Shown: positions 34,703 to 45,622 of the stretch, piece after piece
Layout: each line of letters opens with the position of its first letter
How positions within the stretch are numbered: position 1 is the stretch's first letter
Assembly (NCBI RefSeq): GCF_039545455.1
Contig: NZ_CP154468.1
Span: 124,001 to 188,000 of the forward strand
Direction: 5' to 3'
Length of the DNA stretch: 64,000 nt
From: Brucella sp. BE17
Lineage (GTDB): Bacteria > Pseudomonadota > Alphaproteobacteria > Rhizobiales > Rhizobiaceae
The notes under the pieces: generated by a model
Database searches by the model: none
What the model saw: the letters and a program-made list of their open reading frames with translations, nothing else
Told to the model about the DNA's origin: nothing
Made by a program: the position numbers and the translations under genes

Positions 34703-37700
34703 ATGACGCATTTGACGCCATCTGTATCGCATGTGATGTCTCACAACGATCAGAACGGAACGATCAAAGCTGCCCCGACCGCCTCTTTTGGACAGCCGCA
34801 AAAAACGGCGCGTACCACCGCAGGGACGCCGCCCGCCATAATTTCCGCCGCGAAGGGTTTCGCGGCGCAGGGCCTCTACGATCCGCGTAACGAGCATGAC
34901 GCCTGTGGCGTCGGCTTCATCGCGCATATGAAGGGTCAAAAGTCGCACAAGGTGATCGAAGACGGGCTTTTCATGCTCGAAAACCTCACCCATCGCGGCG
35001 CAGTCGGTGCCGATCCCCTGATGGGCGATGGTGCTGGTATTCTGGTGCAGATACCCGACCGTTTTTTCCGGGAAGAAATGTCCAAGCAGGACATCGATCT
35101 GCCCGAACCGGGGCAATATGCCGTCGGCTTCCTGTTCATGCCGCGCGATGAAAAGCTGCGCGCGCATTGTGCTGAAATCGTGCGTGAAGTGATTGAGGCG
35201 GAAGGCCAAAGCTTTATCGGTTTCCGTGACGTTCCGGTCGATAATGCCTCGCTGTCCAAGGCACCGCATATCGCCGCCACCGAACCGTTTCACGTTCAGG
35301 TTTTCATTAGGCGCAATCCGGCAATCGAGACAGACGACGAATTCGAGCGTCGCCTGTTTGTGCTGCGCAAGGTCATTTCCAACCGCATCTATCAGGAGCA
35401 TGATGGCGACGATAAGGGTTTTTATGTCGTCTCTTTGTCGGCGCGCACCATCGTCTACAAGGGTATGTTTCTCGCCTATCAGGTAGGAAGCTATTATAAC
35501 GACCTGAAAGATCCGCGTTTCGAAAGTGCCGTGGCGCTGGTGCACCAGCGCTTTTCCACCAACACATTCCCGTCATGGCGTCTGGCGCATCCATATCGCA
35601 TGGTCGCGCATAATGGTGAGATCAACACGCTGCGCGGCAATGTCAACTGGATGGCGGCGCGTCAGGCTTCGGTCGACTCGGAACTTTTCGGCAATGATAT
35701 TTCCAAGTTGTGGCCGATTTCTTATGAAGGCCAGTCGGATACGGCCTGTTTCGACAATGCGCTCGAATTTCTGCATCAAGGTGGCTACAGTCTCGCCCAC
35801 GCTATGATGATGCTGATCCCGGAAGCATGGTCTGGCAACAAGCTGATGTCTGACGAACGTCGGGCATTTTATGAATATCATGCAGCCCTGATGGAGCCAT
35901 GGGACGGCCCTGCCGCCGTCGCCTTCACCGATGGCCGCCAGATTGGCGCGACGCTCGACCGTAACGGTCTGCGTCCGGCCCGCTATATCGTCACCGATGA
36001 TGATTTCGTCATTCTGGCCTCTGAAGCCGGTGTGCTGCCGGTCGAGGAAAAGAAGGTCGTCAAGAAGTGGCGTCTTCAGCCGGGCCGCATGCTGCTCATC
36101 GATATGGAAGAAGGCCGCATCGTCTCGGATGAGGAAATCAAGTCGCAGATCGCGCAAAAGCATCCTTACAAGCAATGGCTCGGTAACACGCAGCTGATCC
36201 TCGAAGACCTCGCGTCGGTCGAACCGCGTGCGCTGCGCAAGGATGTCAGCCTTCTCGACCGTCAGCAGTCATTCGGCTACACGCAAGAAGACACCAAATT
36301 CCTGATGTCGCCGATGGCCACAACCGGTCAGGAAGCCATCGGTTCTATGGGCACCGACACGCCGATTTCGGCGATGTCCGACAAGTCGAAGCTGCTTTAC
36401 ACCTATTTCAAGCAGAATTTCGCGCAGGTTACCAATCCGCCCATTGACCCGATCCGCGAGGAACTGGTGATGAGCCTTGTGTCCTTCATCGGACCGCGTC
36501 CCAACATTTTCGATCTGGTCGGCAGCTCGCGCCGCAAGCGGCTGGAAGTGCGTCAGCCAATCCTGACCAATGGCGATCTGGAAAAAATACGCTCCATCGG
36601 CCATACCGAAGACCGTTTCGACACCAAGACGCTCGATATTACCTATAATGCGAGCGAGGGTGCAAGCGGCATGCATGGCGCTATCGAGCGGCTGTGCGAC
36701 CGTGCAGAAGCAGCCGTTCATGGCGGATATAATATCGTCATCCTCTCCGACCGTCAGGTCGGACCGGACCGCATCGCTATTCCCGCATTGCTGGCAACGG
36801 CCGCTGTCCACCATCACCTGATCCGCAAGGGTCAGCGCACCTCTGTGGGGCTGGTGGTGGAATCGGGCGAGCCGCGCGAAGTGCATCATTTCTGCTGTCT
36901 GGCTGGCTTCGGTGCCGAGGCGATCAATCCCTATCTCGCTTTCGACACGCTCTTGGACATGCATCGCCGCCGCGAATTTCCGCCGGAAGTGGATGCCGAC
37001 GAACTGGTCAAGCGCTACATCAAGTCGATTGGCAAGGGCATTCTGAAGGTCATGTCCAAGATGGGCATCTCGACCTACCAGTCCTATTGCGGCGCTCAGA
37101 TTTTCGACGCTGTCGGACTGAAATCCGATTTTGTCGATCAATTCTTCTTTGGCACTGCCACGACGATCGAGGGCGTCGGTCTCGACGAGGTTGCCGAGGA
37201 AACGGTTCGTCGTCATACGTCCGCCTTCGGCAATGATCCCGTGCTGCTGACATCACTGGAAGTCGGTGGCGAATATGCCTATCGCATGCGCGGCGAGGCG
37301 CATATGTGGTCGCCCGATGCGGTGGCGAAACTCCAGCACGCGGTGCGTACGTCCAATCCGGCGACATTCAGCGAATATACCGCGACGCTTGATGCCAAGT
37401 CGGCGGATGCCAAGACCATTCGCGGGCTGTTCGATATCCGTTTTGCTGAAACGCGTGGTCTCAAGCCTGTGTCTATCGACGAGGTGGAACCGGCAACGGA
37501 AATCGTCAAGCGCTTTTCGACCGGCGCGATGTCGTTCGGCTCGATCTCGCGTGAGGCGCACACCACGCTTGCGCGCGCCATGAATGCGATTGGCGGCAAG
37601 TCGAACACGGGTGAGGGCGGCGAGGAGCCAGACCGCTTTTATCCGTTACCCGATGGCACCGCGAACCCCGAGCGCTCGGCCATCAAGCAGGTAGCATCAG

Positions 37701-39490
37701 GCCGTTTTGGTGTGACGACGGAATATCTCGTCAATGCCGATCTCATCCAGATCAAGGTGGCGCAGGGTGCAAAACCCGGCGAAGGCGGACAGTTGCCCGG
37801 CCACAAGGTCGATGCGACGATTGCAAAAACCCGTCATTCGACGCCGGGCGTCGGCCTCATTTCGCCGCCGCCGCACCACGACATTTATTCAATCGAGGAT
37901 CTGGCGCAGCTCATTTATGATCTGAAAAACGTTAATCCGGCGGCCGATATTTCGGTCAAGCTTGTGTCGGAAGTGGGTGTAGGAACGGTTGCAGCCGGTG
38001 TTGCGAAAGCACGCGCCGACCATATCACCGTCTCGGGCTATGACGGCGGCACGGGTGCCTCGCCGCTGACCTCGTTGAAGCATGCCGGCTCCCCTTGGGA
38101 AATCGGTCTTGCCGAAACCCATCAGACACTGGTGCTGAACGGTCTTCGCTCGCGCATCGCACTTCAGGTCGATGGCGGTCTTCGCACCGGTCGCGACGTG
38201 GTCATTGGCGCGTTGCTTGGTGCCGACGAGTTCGGCTTCTCGACTGCGCCCTTGATTGCCGCTGGCTGCATCATGATGCGCAAGTGCCATCTCAACACGT
38301 GCCCCGTAGGCGTTGCCACACAGGATCCGGTTCTGCGCAAGCGTTTCAAAGGCACGCCTGAGCATGTCATCAACTTCTTCTTCTATCTTGCCGAAGAAGT
38401 GCGCGCGCTCCTGGCCGAAATGGGTTTCACGAAACTCGAACAGATCATCGGCGAAGCGCAGTTGCTCGAAAAGCAGGCGATGGTCGATCACTGGAAGGCG
38501 CGCGGGCTTGATTTCAGCCGCATCTTCTACAAGCCCGAGGCTGAAAAGTCGGCGATCTTCTGGACCGAGCGCCAGAAGCATCCGATCGATGACGTGCTCG
38601 ACCGCAAGCTGATTGCCGAGGCACAGCCTGCTCTTGAAGAGCGCAAACCGGTCAAGATCGATGTCGACATCAAGAATGTCGACCGCTCTGCGGGTGCCAT
38701 GCTTTCGGGTGCGGTTGCCAAGCGGTTCCGTCACAAGGGTCTGCCCGATGACACCATTGCCGTTACCCTGCGCGGTACGGCAGGGCAATCCTTTGGCGCT
38801 TTCCTTGCACGTGGCATCACTTTTGATCTGATTGGTGACGGCAACGACTATGTCGGCAAGGGGCTGTCGGGTGGGCGCATTGTCATCCGCCCGCCGGAAA
38901 ACTCGCCGATTGTCGCGGAACATTCGATCATTGCCGGTAACACGGCACTTTATGGTGCGCTTGAAGGCGAATGCTATTTCCGCGGCGTTGCGGGCGAACG
39001 TTTTGCGGTGCGCAATTCGGGTGCTGTTACGGTTGTCGAAGGCGTGGGTGATCACGGCTGCGAATACATGACCGGCGGTGTCGTTGTGGTCATCGGACAG
39101 ACCGGGCGCAATTTTGCCGCTGGCATGTCGGGCGGTGTCGCCTATGTGCTGGACGAAGAAGGCGATTTTGCCCGGCGTTGCAACATGGCCATGGTGGAAC
39201 TGGAGCCGGTGCCGGAAGAGGATGATATCCTTGAAAAGCTACACCATCATGGCGGTGATCTCATGCATATGGGTCGGGTCGATGTATCGGCAAACATGAC
39301 GCGCCACGACGAGGAACGTCTGGTGCAACTGATTGCCAAACATCTGCATTATACCGGCTCGACGCGCGCAAAAGAGATCCTCGACAATTGGGAGAGCTAT
39401 CGCCCGAAATTCGTGAAGGTCATGCCGGTCGAATATCGCCGCGCTCTGGAAGAGATGGAGCGCATGCAGGTCGGTGTCGCAGCCGAATAA
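34703..39490 (+). CDS. gltB: Glutamate synthase (NADPH) large subunit GltB
   Basis: Makes glutamate from glutamine and 2-oxoglutarate with GltD. About 1595 residues. The class II amidotransferase nucleophile Cys is at about residue 68 in [13 protein letters not shown], so a propeptide is removed to expose it. The central and FMN domains follow; the 3Fe-4S cysteines are in [16 protein letters not shown]; the C-terminal GXGXG beta-helix is at about 1330-1550. Start: GGAGGG at 34690-34695 is too close to the ATG at 34697 but correctly spaced for the one at 34703. The propeptide is longer than I recall for related enzymes. Confidence 0.96.
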   Translation: MTHLTPSVSHVMSHNDQNGTIKAAPTASFGQPQKTARTTAGTPPAIISAAKGFAAQGLYDPRNEHDACGVGFIAHMKGQKSHKVIEDGLFMLENLTHRGAVGADPLMGDGAGILVQIPDRFFREEMSKQDIDLPEPGQYAVGFLFMPRDEKLRAHCAEIVREVIEAEGQSFIGFRDVPVDNASLSKAPHIAATEPFHVQVFIRRNPAIETDDEFERRLFVLRKVISNRIYQEHDGDDKGFYVVSLSARTIVYKGMFLAYQVGSYYNDLKDPRFESAVALVHQRFSTNTFPSWRLAHPYRMVAHNGEINTLRGNVNWMAARQASVDSELFGNDISKLWPISYEGQSDTACFDNALEFLHQGGYSLAHAMMMLIPEAWSGNKLMSDERRAFYEYHAALMEPWDGPAAVAFTDGRQIGATLDRNGLRPARYIVTDDDFVILASEAGVLPVEEKKVVKKWRLQPGRMLLIDMEEGRIVSDEEIKSQIAQKHPYKQWLGNTQLILEDLASVEPRALRKDVSLLDRQQSFGYTQEDTKFLMSPMATTGQEAIGSMGTDTPISAMSDKSKLLYTYFKQNFAQVTNPPIDPIREELVMSLVSFIGPRPNIFDLVGSSRRKRLEVRQPILTNGDLEKIRSIGHTEDRFDTKTLDITYNASEGASGMHGAIERLCDRAEAAVHGGYNIVILSDRQVGPDRIAIPALLATAAVHHHLIRKGQRTSVGLVVESGEPREVHHFCCLAGFGAEAINPYLAFDTLLDMHRRREFPPEVDADELVKRYIKSIGKGILKVMSKMGISTYQSYCGAQIFDAVGLKSDFVDQFFFGTATTIEGVGLDEVAEETVRRHTSAFGNDPVLLTSLEVGGEYAYRMRGEAHMWSPDAVAKLQHAVRTSNPATFSEYTATLDAKSADAKTIRGLFDIRFAETRGLKPVSIDEVEPATEIVKRFSTGAMSFGSISREAHTTLARAMNAIGGKSNTGEGGEEPDRFYPLPDGTANPERSAIKQVASGRFGVTTEYLVNADLIQIKVAQGAKPGEGGQLPGHKVDATIAKTRHSTPGVGLISPPPHHDIYSIEDLAQLIYDLKNVNPAADISVKLVSEVGVGTVAAGVAKARADHITVSGYDGGTGASPLTSLKHAGSPWEIGLAETHQTLVLNGLRSRIALQVDGGLRTGRDVVIGALLGADEFGFSTAPLIAAGCIMMRKCHLNTCPVGVATQDPVLRKRFKGTPEHVINFFFYLAEEVRALLAEMGFTKLEQIIGEAQLLEKQAMVDHWKARGLDFSRIFYKPEAEKSAIFWTERQKHPIDDVLDRKLIAEAQPALEERKPVKIDVDIKNVDRSAGAMLSGAVAKRFRHKGLPDDTIAVTLRGTAGQSFGAFLARGITFDLIGDGNDYVGKGLSGGRIVIRPPENSPIVAEHSIIAGNTALYGALEGECYFRGVAGERFAVRNSGAVTVVEGVGDHGCEYMTGGVVVVIGQTGRNFAAGMSGGVAYVLDEEGDFARRCNMAMVELEPVPEEDDILEKLHHHGGDLMHMGRVDVSANMTRHDEERLVQLIAKHLHYTGSTRAKEILDNWESYRPKFVKVMPVEYRRALEEMERMQVGVAAE

Positions 39491-39577
39491 GAGCATCAGG
39501 AAACATAATCGCAGCGTTACGGTGCGCCTGAAATGGCGCACGACGCTGTGAACCTCGCCCCGCGAGAGGAGCATAAA

Positions 39578-41032
39578 ATGGGTAAAGTTACAGGTTTTCT
39601 TGAGATCGACCGGCAGGTGGCAAAGTACCAGCCAGCCTCGGATCGCATTCGTCATTTCCGCGAATTCACCATTCCGATGAGCGACGGCGAGGTGCAGAAG
39701 CAGGCCGCACGCTGCATGGATTGCGGCATTCCTTTCTGCCACGGGCCGACCGGCTGTCCGGTGCACAACCAGATCCCGGACTGGAACGATCTCGTCTATA
39801 ACGACAATTGGGATCAGGCGATCCGCAATCTGCATCTGACCAATAATTTTCCGGAGTTTACTGGCCGCATCTGTCCCGCACCATGCGAGGAAGCCTGCAC
39901 GCTCAACCTCGAAGACACGCCAGTTGCCATCAAAAGCGTTGAACAGGCATTGGGCGACAAAGCTTTTGAGCTTGGCTATATCGTGCCGCAGCCTGTCGCG
40001 CAGAAAACCGGTAAGTCGGTTGCCATTATCGGGTCTGGCCCGGCAGGTTTGGCGGCAGCACAGCAGCTTGCCCGCGTCGGTCATATGGTCGATGTCTATG
40101 AGCGCGAGAGCCGTCCCGGTGGGTTGTTGCGTTACGGTATTCCCGATTTCAAGATGGAAAAGCACCTGATCGACCGGCGTATCGAGCAGATGGAAGGCGA
40201 GGGCGTGCGTTTCCTGTGTGGTGTCAATATCGGCGTAGACAAGCCAATGCGCGAGCTTCTCGCTGACTACGATGCCGTGCTTTATTGCGGCGGTTCGGAA
40301 AAGCCGCGCCCGGCGGGCATTCCCGGTGCTGATCTTGAGGGCGTGCATGATGCTATGCCCTATCTCGTGCAGCAAAACCGTCGTGTTGGACGCGAAAACA
40401 TTGAATCCGTTGCCTGGGTTTCAGAACCCATTCTGGCCGGAGGCAAGCATGTCGTGGTCGTTGGTGGCGGCGATACAGCGTCTGACTGCGTCGGTACGGC
40501 GTTCCGGCAGGGCGCGGTCAATGTAACCCAGCTCGATATTCGACCGCAGCCGCCCGAAAAGGAAAACAAGCTCAGCGTGTGGCCTTACTGGGCGACCAAG
40601 ATGCGTACCTCTTCTAGTCAGGCTGAAGGTGCTACACGCGAATTTCAGGTGGCAACGCTGGAGTTCGTTGGTGAGGACGGCGTGTTGACACACGTCAAAT
40701 GCTGCCATGTGGACGAACAGCGCAAGCCCATCGCGGGTACAGAGTTCTTCATCAAGGCCGACCTTGCCTTCATCGCCATCGGCTTTTTCGGTCCCGCCGA
40801 AAACAGTGTGTTGAAGGAAATGGGAGAGAGCCTCGATATCGCTACAGACCGCCGCGGTGGCACCTCAGTAAAGGCCAATGAACGCGACTATCGCACCAAC
40901 GTGGCCAAGTTTTATGCCGCGGGTGATGTGCGGCGCGGCCAGTCACTGGTCGTCTGGGCCATTCGCGAAGGACGTCAGGCGGCGCATGCGATTGACCACG
41001 ATCTCATGGGCGCGTCGGTCCTGCCGCGCTGA
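39578..41032 (+). CDS. gltD: Glutamate synthase (NADPH) small subunit GltD
   Basis: Flavoprotein that feeds NADPH electrons to GltB. 484 residues. N-terminal 4Fe-4S cysteines appear in AARCMDCGIPFCHGPTGC and GRICPAPCEEACTLN; the FAD motif is IIGSGPAGLAAAQQLA near 150; the NADPH motif is VVGGGDTASDCVGTA near 290; a second FAD block ends in FYAAGDVRRGQSLVVWAI. The start at 39578 follows GAGAGGAGCATAAA, so the upstream in-frame ATG at 39533 is not used. 87 bases after gltB. Confidence 0.96.
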   Translation: MGKVTGFLEIDRQVAKYQPASDRIRHFREFTIPMSDGEVQKQAARCMDCGIPFCHGPTGCPVHNQIPDWNDLVYNDNWDQAIRNLHLTNNFPEFTGRICPAPCEEACTLNLEDTPVAIKSVEQALGDKAFELGYIVPQPVAQKTGKSVAIIGSGPAGLAAAQQLARVGHMVDVYERESRPGGLLRYGIPDFKMEKHLIDRRIEQMEGEGVRFLCGVNIGVDKPMRELLADYDAVLYCGGSEKPRPAGIPGADLEGVHDAMPYLVQQNRRVGRENIESVAWVSEPILAGGKHVVVVGGGDTASDCVGTAFRQGAVNVTQLDIRPQPPEKENKLSVWPYWATKMRTSSSQAEGATREFQVATLEFVGEDGVLTHVKCCHVDEQRKPIAGTEFFIKADLAFIAIGFFGPAENSVLKEMGESLDIATDRRGGTSVKANERDYRTNVAKFYAAGDVRRGQSLVVWAIREGRQAAHAIDHDLMGASVLPR

Positions 41033-41051
41033 GCTGAAATTCAGACAATTG

Positions 41052-41080
41052 AAAAGCCCGGGATGATCCCGGGCTTTTTT
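41052..41080. terminator. Bidirectional terminator between gltD and the amino acid permease gene
   Basis: A perfect 12-bp stem, AAAAGCCCGGGA (41052-41063) and TCCCGGGCTTTT (41067-41078), with a TGA loop and T-runs on both strands, lies 19 bases after gltD and eight bases before the end of the convergent gene. Confidence 0.93.
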
Positions 41081-41087
41081 GTTTGGC

Positions 41088-42491
41088 TTAACCTTGCTTG
41101 CGTTTTGCGCGGATAGCCAGATAGATGACGCCAAGCAGCAGAAACCAGAAGGGCGTGATTTTCAGAGCCACAGCCGTATCGGGTTCTTGTGCCAGTGCCC
41201 ACAGGATGAAGGCGAAGAAGGCAAAGACCATGGCAACGGCTGCGCGCCCTCCAGGCATCTTGAAGGTCGACTTTTCATGAAGGTCGGGACGCTTGCGGCG
41301 ATATTGCACGTAAGACGCCAGAATGATCGACCAGACGAAAATGAACAGAAGTGCCGAAATCGTCGTCACTATAGTGAAGGCGGCGATGATGCTTTGCTCC
41401 GCATAAAGAAGCACCACGCCTGAAAGCAGGAAGATGCAGGAGAAGAACAGCGCATTGACCGGAACTTTCCGGCCGTTGAGCTTGCCCAGTGCCTTTGGCG
41501 CAAGCCGCGAGGTCGCCAGACCATAGATCATGCGCGAGGTCGAGTAGATGCCTGAATTGGCGCTTGATGTCGCGGACGTCAGCACGACAAAATTGATCAC
41601 ATGTGCGGCAATGCCCAGACCGGCAAGCGAGAACATGGCGACAAATGGGCTTGAACCCGGATCGACCTGATTCCACGGAATGACCGTGATGATGACGAAG
41701 AGTGCTCCGACATAGAAAAGCACAATGCGGATGGGGATCGAGTTAATCGCCTTTGGTAAGTTGCGCGTCGGGTTCTCGGTTTCAGCCGCGGCCGTGCCCA
41801 CCAGTTCGATGCCCACGAAGGCGAAGACAGCAATCTGAAAGCCTGCCACGAAACCAAAAAAGCCAGTCGGAAAAAAGCCGCCGTGGTCCCAAAGATGCGT
41901 GACGGAGGCTCTGGTGCCATTCGGCAACGTAAAGCCGGTCGTCAGCATATAGGCGCCAGCCAGAATAAGAGCGATGATGGCGACGATCTTGATGAGGGCG
42001 AACCAGAACTCGATTTCGCCGAAATTGCGAACGGTGGGCAGATTCAGTGCAAGAAGCGTAAAAATCAGACCAAGTGCGGGGATCCATAGCGCCAGTTCGG
42101 GAAACCAGAACGACACATAGCCTGAAACGGCGACCACGTCGGCGACGCCAGTGACGATCCAGCACAACCAATAGGTCCAGCCTGTGAAGAACTGCGCCCA
42201 CGGACCCAGATAATCGCCGGCAAAATCGGCGAATGAGCGGTATTCGAGATTGGACAGAAGAATTTCGCCAAGCGCGCGCATCACGAAGAAAAGCATGAAG
42301 CCGATAATGGCATAGACCATCAGGATGGACGGTCCGGCCAGCGAAATGGTCTTGCCCGATCCCATGAAAAGGCCGGTGCCGATGGCACCGCCGATGGCGA
42401 TCAGTTGTAGATGGCGATTGGAAAGATTGCGTGCAAGATGGGGCTCCTCCTCCCGACTAGAATCGACAGAAGGTTTGGATGCGATATTCAT
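41088..42491 (-). CDS. cycA: D-serine/D-alanine/glycine-type amino acid permease (CycA-like)
   Basis: APC-superfamily inner-membrane symporter of 467 residues with 12 hydrophobic segments. The N-terminal block NLSNRHLQLIAIGGAIGTGL and the downstream WCWIVTGVADVV-like region (here YWLCWIVTGVADVVAVSGYV) agree closely with E. coli CycA as I recall it, as does FAFVGIELVGTAAAETENP. GAGG stands seven bases before the ATG. It is convergent with gltD. Uptake of glycine, D-alanine and D-serine is therefore likely; related AnsP/GabP-type substrates are less likely. Confidence 0.88.
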   Translation of the reverse strand: MNIASKPSVDSSREEEPHLARNLSNRHLQLIAIGGAIGTGLFMGSGKTISLAGPSILMVYAIIGFMLFFVMRALGEILLSNLEYRSFADFAGDYLGPWAQFFTGWTYWLCWIVTGVADVVAVSGYVSFWFPELALWIPALGLIFTLLALNLPTVRNFGEIEFWFALIKIVAIIALILAGAYMLTTGFTLPNGTRASVTHLWDHGGFFPTGFFGFVAGFQIAVFAFVGIELVGTAAAETENPTRNLPKAINSIPIRIVLFYVGALFVIITVIPWNQVDPGSSPFVAMFSLAGLGIAAHVINFVVLTSATSSANSGIYSTSRMIYGLATSRLAPKALGKLNGRKVPVNALFFSCIFLLSGVVLLYAEQSIIAAFTIVTTISALLFIFVWSIILASYVQYRRKRPDLHEKSTFKMPGGRAAVAMVFAFFAFILWALAQEPDTAVALKITPFWFLLLGVIYLAIRAKRKQG

Positions 42492-42719
42492 TCGAGAGCC
42501 TCTTTATGAAGGGCAGATATTTCTCTGCATGCTCCGCTTAGATCAGCGGAGCGCCGACTGGTACCCCCGATGTTTCGGGTGAACGGTGCAGATGCCTTTG
42601 ATAATGGATGGCGACACAAATGTGAATGGCGTGGGATAATCAATTAGACGAACAATTAAGCGAGTAAGACACCATAACTGCACCATCATAGAAAGATGCG
42701 GCCAGTTATCGGTGAGCTT

Positions 42720-43850
42720 TCAGGGCTTTACGCTTTTCTTGGGCCAGGTAAAATCATCGGAGCGCCCGGGTACCGGTTTCCTATCCGATGGTATGGTGTG
42801 CTGCGGTGCGGGACGTGGGGTAAGGCTGCCCCCAAGTAACACGCCGTTCCGGTCGCGGATGACATCGCGCAGGCTTATGGGGGCAACGCGGTCGACCGGG
42901 CGGGGCGCTCCGGCGGTATCGGCTGTTGGAAGCGGTTCGTTTTGAGAGCTTCCACCAAGATAGGCGCGTAACGGCTTCTCGGCATAGAAAGCAAGTTTGC
43001 GTTTGCCGGCCGTCGTCAGGTTGATGCCGTCATTGCCGCGCAGGCGTGCGGTCTGGCCGTTAATGTCGAAACCTGTCTGGGTGAAATTGCCGTCTTCATC
43101 GACGAAGCCATCCCATACGCTGGCAAACTGGCCCCCGGCCTTTTCGGTGGCGGCGCGATAGATTTCATTAAGGGCCAGCATATCCTGCGCCATGCCCCTT
43201 GGGCGGAATGGCGGCTGGCCAACCCAGATCAACGGATACTTCTGGTCAGATATCGTCTGGATGAAGTGTGCCACGCGCTTTTGGTATTCGGCGTTCCATC
43301 CCGGCGAGCGCGCTGCAAGGCTCGCCCCTTCGTCGGTGATGGCCTGCCGGTCATTTGAGCCCATCATCACCACGACAACGGCCGGTTTTTCCTCGTCCAA
43401 TATCTTGCCGATATTGGCTGGCCAGTCGAAGTGGTCGCTACGCACGAAGCCGGAAGAACCGTTTACGCGAACCGAAACTGTCACCGATGCTTCGGACGCG
43501 AAGGCGGTATCCAGTCCCTGTGCCAGGCCGTCACTGATGAAGTCACCGACCACCAAAACCTTTCTCGCATCGGGATTTTTCTCGACCGAGGGTGAAGAGG
43601 GCACGGTTGCGGCAGGTGCCGCCGATCGCGCGGTCGGAGGGGCGGCCTTGGGCGCGCGATTTACTTTTGGCCTTGTGCGTTTGGGTGTGGCGCGCGGCTC
43701 AACTTTCGGTGTCGGCTCGGCCTGTTTCGGACCGAACAGCATATCGAAGATGGTGCGCGGCCGTTCACGCGCCTTCGTGGATGCGATATTCGAAAACACG
43801 AGAACAAAGGCCGTCAGTAACAACCCGACGACCTTTAAAAGCTTATGCAT
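42720..43850 (-). CDS. SGNH/GDSL-fold (DUF459) secreted protein with altered catalytic residues
   Basis: About 376 residues. A signal peptide (LLKVVGLLLTAFVLVFSNIA) leads into a basic Pro/Ala/Lys-rich stretch (about 40-95), then an SGNH-type domain (about 97-300) of the DUF459 group. Block I reads VVGDFISDGLAQGLD, so the nucleophile Ser of GDS is Phe (104); block III is intact (MMGSNDRQ); block V reads NDGINLTTAG, with Asn (277) where the catalytic His is expected. A Pro-rich tail follows. An alternative start is the ATG at 43868. The neighbours are a transglycosylase and galU, suggesting an envelope role; an enzymatic one is doubtful. Confidence 0.82.
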   Translation of the reverse strand: MHKLLKVVGLLLTAFVLVFSNIASTKARERPRTIFDMLFGPKQAEPTPKVEPRATPKRTRPKVNRAPKAAPPTARSAAPAATVPSSPSVEKNPDARKVLVVGDFISDGLAQGLDTAFASEASVTVSVRVNGSSGFVRSDHFDWPANIGKILDEEKPAVVVVMMGSNDRQAITDEGASLAARSPGWNAEYQKRVAHFIQTISDQKYPLIWVGQPPFRPRGMAQDMLALNEIYRAATEKAGGQFASVWDGFVDEDGNFTQTGFDINGQTARLRGNDGINLTTAGKRKLAFYAEKPLRAYLGGSSQNEPLPTADTAGAPRPVDRVAPISLRDVIRDRNGVLLGGSLTPRPAPQHTIPSDRKPVPGRSDDFTWPKKSVKP

Positions 43851-43899
43851 GATCCGATATTCTTGCATCCATCCTACCCTTGTCGGGCGGTACAATAGC

Positions 43900-43989
43900 A
43901 TTTCCGGCAAAAGTGCGAAGTGGTTTTGCGTAGAACAATGCTTGCTAAAAAGAACCTTTCCGGCGAAGTGCAAAGTCCTTGCCGGAAAT
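43900..43989. repeat. Palindromic repeat between the transglycosylase and SGNH genes
   Basis: ATTTCCGGCAA (43900-43910) and TTGCCGGAAAT (43979-43989) are exact reverse complements; inside, TTTCCGGC followed by (A)AAGTGC(G/A)AAG is also repeated directly at 43956-43975. It matches the mosaic palindrome type seen elsewhere in the window and lies between two genes of the same direction. Confidence 0.7.
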
Positions 43990-44002
43990 TCTGCAGTTGG
44001 GG

Positions 44003-45241
44003 TCAGCGACGACGCAGCACCGAAAGCACTTCCTTGCTTGGATGTCCGTCCGGCTGGAGGCCGTTGCGTTTCTGGAAAGCTTCGATGGCTGCACGTGATG
44101 TCGAGCCGATCTTGCCGTCGATCTTGCCGTCATAATAGCCGAGTGCCTTGAGATGCGATTGCAATTCCTCGCGTTCATTCATGGTGATCGGCGTGAACGG
44201 ACGGTTCCAGTCCTGACGTAGACCCTGATAGCCGCCGATACGGTCGGCGAGCAGGCCGACGGCCAGCGCATATTTATCGGCATTGTTATAGCGCTTGAGA
44301 ACGAAGAAGTTTTTGGTCATCAGGAAAGCCGGGCCCTTGCGGCCATCGAGTACTTTGAGCGTTGCTTTCTCATTGGCATCGGGGAAGGGACGCCCATTGG
44401 CGCGCACGATACCGCGGCGCTGCCATTCGGCGATGCTGAGCGAGCCGGATGGGAATTTGCCGCTTGCTGGCAGCACCACTTCATAGCCCCATGTTCGTCC
44501 CGGCTGCCAGCCGTTTTTGTGCAGAAGATTGGCCGCCGTGCCCAGCGCATCGGGGATGGAGTTCCAGATGTCGCGTTTGCCGTCGCCATCCATATCGACA
44601 GCATAGGCCTGGTAGCTCGTCGGGATGAATTGAGTGTGGCCGAGTGCGCCCGCCCACGAGCCCGAAAGATGCGCGCGGTCGATGTCGCCGGTCTGGAGAA
44701 TTTTCATGGCCGCGATCAGCTGGGTGCGACCAAATTTGGCTCGTCTTTTATCGGCATAAGCAAGCGTTGCCAGCGAGCGAATGGCATCGCGCATTACGTC
44801 ATCGCGCTTGAGGATTTCGCCATAATTGCTTTCCATGGACCAGATGGCGAGCAGAATGTTGCGGTCGACTGAAAACCGCTTCTCGATGCGCTGAAGCCAT
44901 GGGCCCCATTTGCGTGCCATGTTCTGGCCAACCGAAACTGATTGTTCGTTGACGCGGTTATCGATGTAGTTCCAGACTGGTTCGGTAAACTCGGGCTGGT
45001 AACGCGCTTTTTGCAGAACAACCGGATCGGGCGCGTCGACGCCACGAAATGCACGGTCGAAGGTGGAAGGTGTTACGCCGCTCTTGACAGCCACAGTGCG
45101 GAAACTTGCCACCCATTGCCGGAACTGAGCATCGGCGAATGCCGCTCCCGATGACAGGGTGCAAGCAAGCAGCGCAGTTGCGATTATCGCAGCTCCCTTG
45201 CGCGCAATTGTCTGCTTCATATTGAATGGAAATCGCAGCAT
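44003..45241 (-). CDS. Lytic murein transglycosylase, MltB family, with C-terminal peptidoglycan-binding domain
   Basis: Cell-wall enzyme that cuts the glycan strand to give 1,6-anhydro ends. About 412 residues from the ATG at 45241, which has AAAGGG at nine bases. Signal peptide ends at SSGAAFA. The SLT_2 domain (about 38-335) carries the catalytic Glu (137) in IWSMESNYGE, and AGALGHTQFIPTSY and DMDGDGKRDIWNS are typical. Residues about 345-410 form a PG_binding_1 repeat (LQSHLKALGYYDGKIDGKIG). No lipobox is present, so it is soluble in the periplasm, unlike E. coli MltB. Confidence 0.9.
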   Translation of the reverse strand: MLRFPFNMKQTIARKGAAIIATALLACTLSSGAAFADAQFRQWVASFRTVAVKSGVTPSTFDRAFRGVDAPDPVVLQKARYQPEFTEPVWNYIDNRVNEQSVSVGQNMARKWGPWLQRIEKRFSVDRNILLAIWSMESNYGEILKRDDVMRDAIRSLATLAYADKRRAKFGRTQLIAAMKILQTGDIDRAHLSGSWAGALGHTQFIPTSYQAYAVDMDGDGKRDIWNSIPDALGTAANLLHKNGWQPGRTWGYEVVLPASGKFPSGSLSIAEWQRRGIVRANGRPFPDANEKATLKVLDGRKGPAFLMTKNFFVLKRYNNADKYALAVGLLADRIGGYQGLRQDWNRPFTPITMNEREELQSHLKALGYYDGKIDGKIGSTSRAAIEAFQKRNGLQPDGHPSKEVLSVLRRR

Positions 45242-45622
45242 TCTGTGTTTCCCTTTTGCAATCATTGTTCTGCCGCTGTCGGCGTGAGGATCGATCGAAG
45301 CCGTTCTGCTTGTTTCAGATTGCATGTGATATTCTCATAGCATTCGGTCACGAAAATGGGCAGTGTGAATTTCGGCGACGTTCAGTCGAACATGCAAATT
45401 AAGCCCAGTCGGTTAGCATTTGGTTTACCATGCAAGAGATGCGCAAAAAAACTTGCTTCGGGATTAGAAAAACTTTTGAATCAAACTAGATTAAGAGTGG
45501 GTCACGCAATGTGATAGGATGATGACCGTATTTTCGTCGATCCTTAATGAAACTGCCTTATTTGAAATCCAATAGTTTCAATGCTTTGATTTAATCCGCA
45601 TTCTGTAAAATCGAGGAGAGGA
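45242..45622. other. 380-bp divergent intergenic region between the transglycosylase gene and galU
   Basis: Promoter region for both genes. It is A+T-rich from 45410 to 45600. TTGAAAT/GTTTCAA symmetry is seen at about 45558-45582. No clear named operator and no gene are visible. A frame extends the transglycosylase N-terminally to 45325 but without a ribosome site. Confidence 0.5.

Noticed and set aside
34460..35545. Frame of 361 codons antisense to the start of gltB, and similar frames at 36269-37216 and 37889-39055
   Set aside because: Overlap the clear GltB coding sequence entirely; shadow frames.
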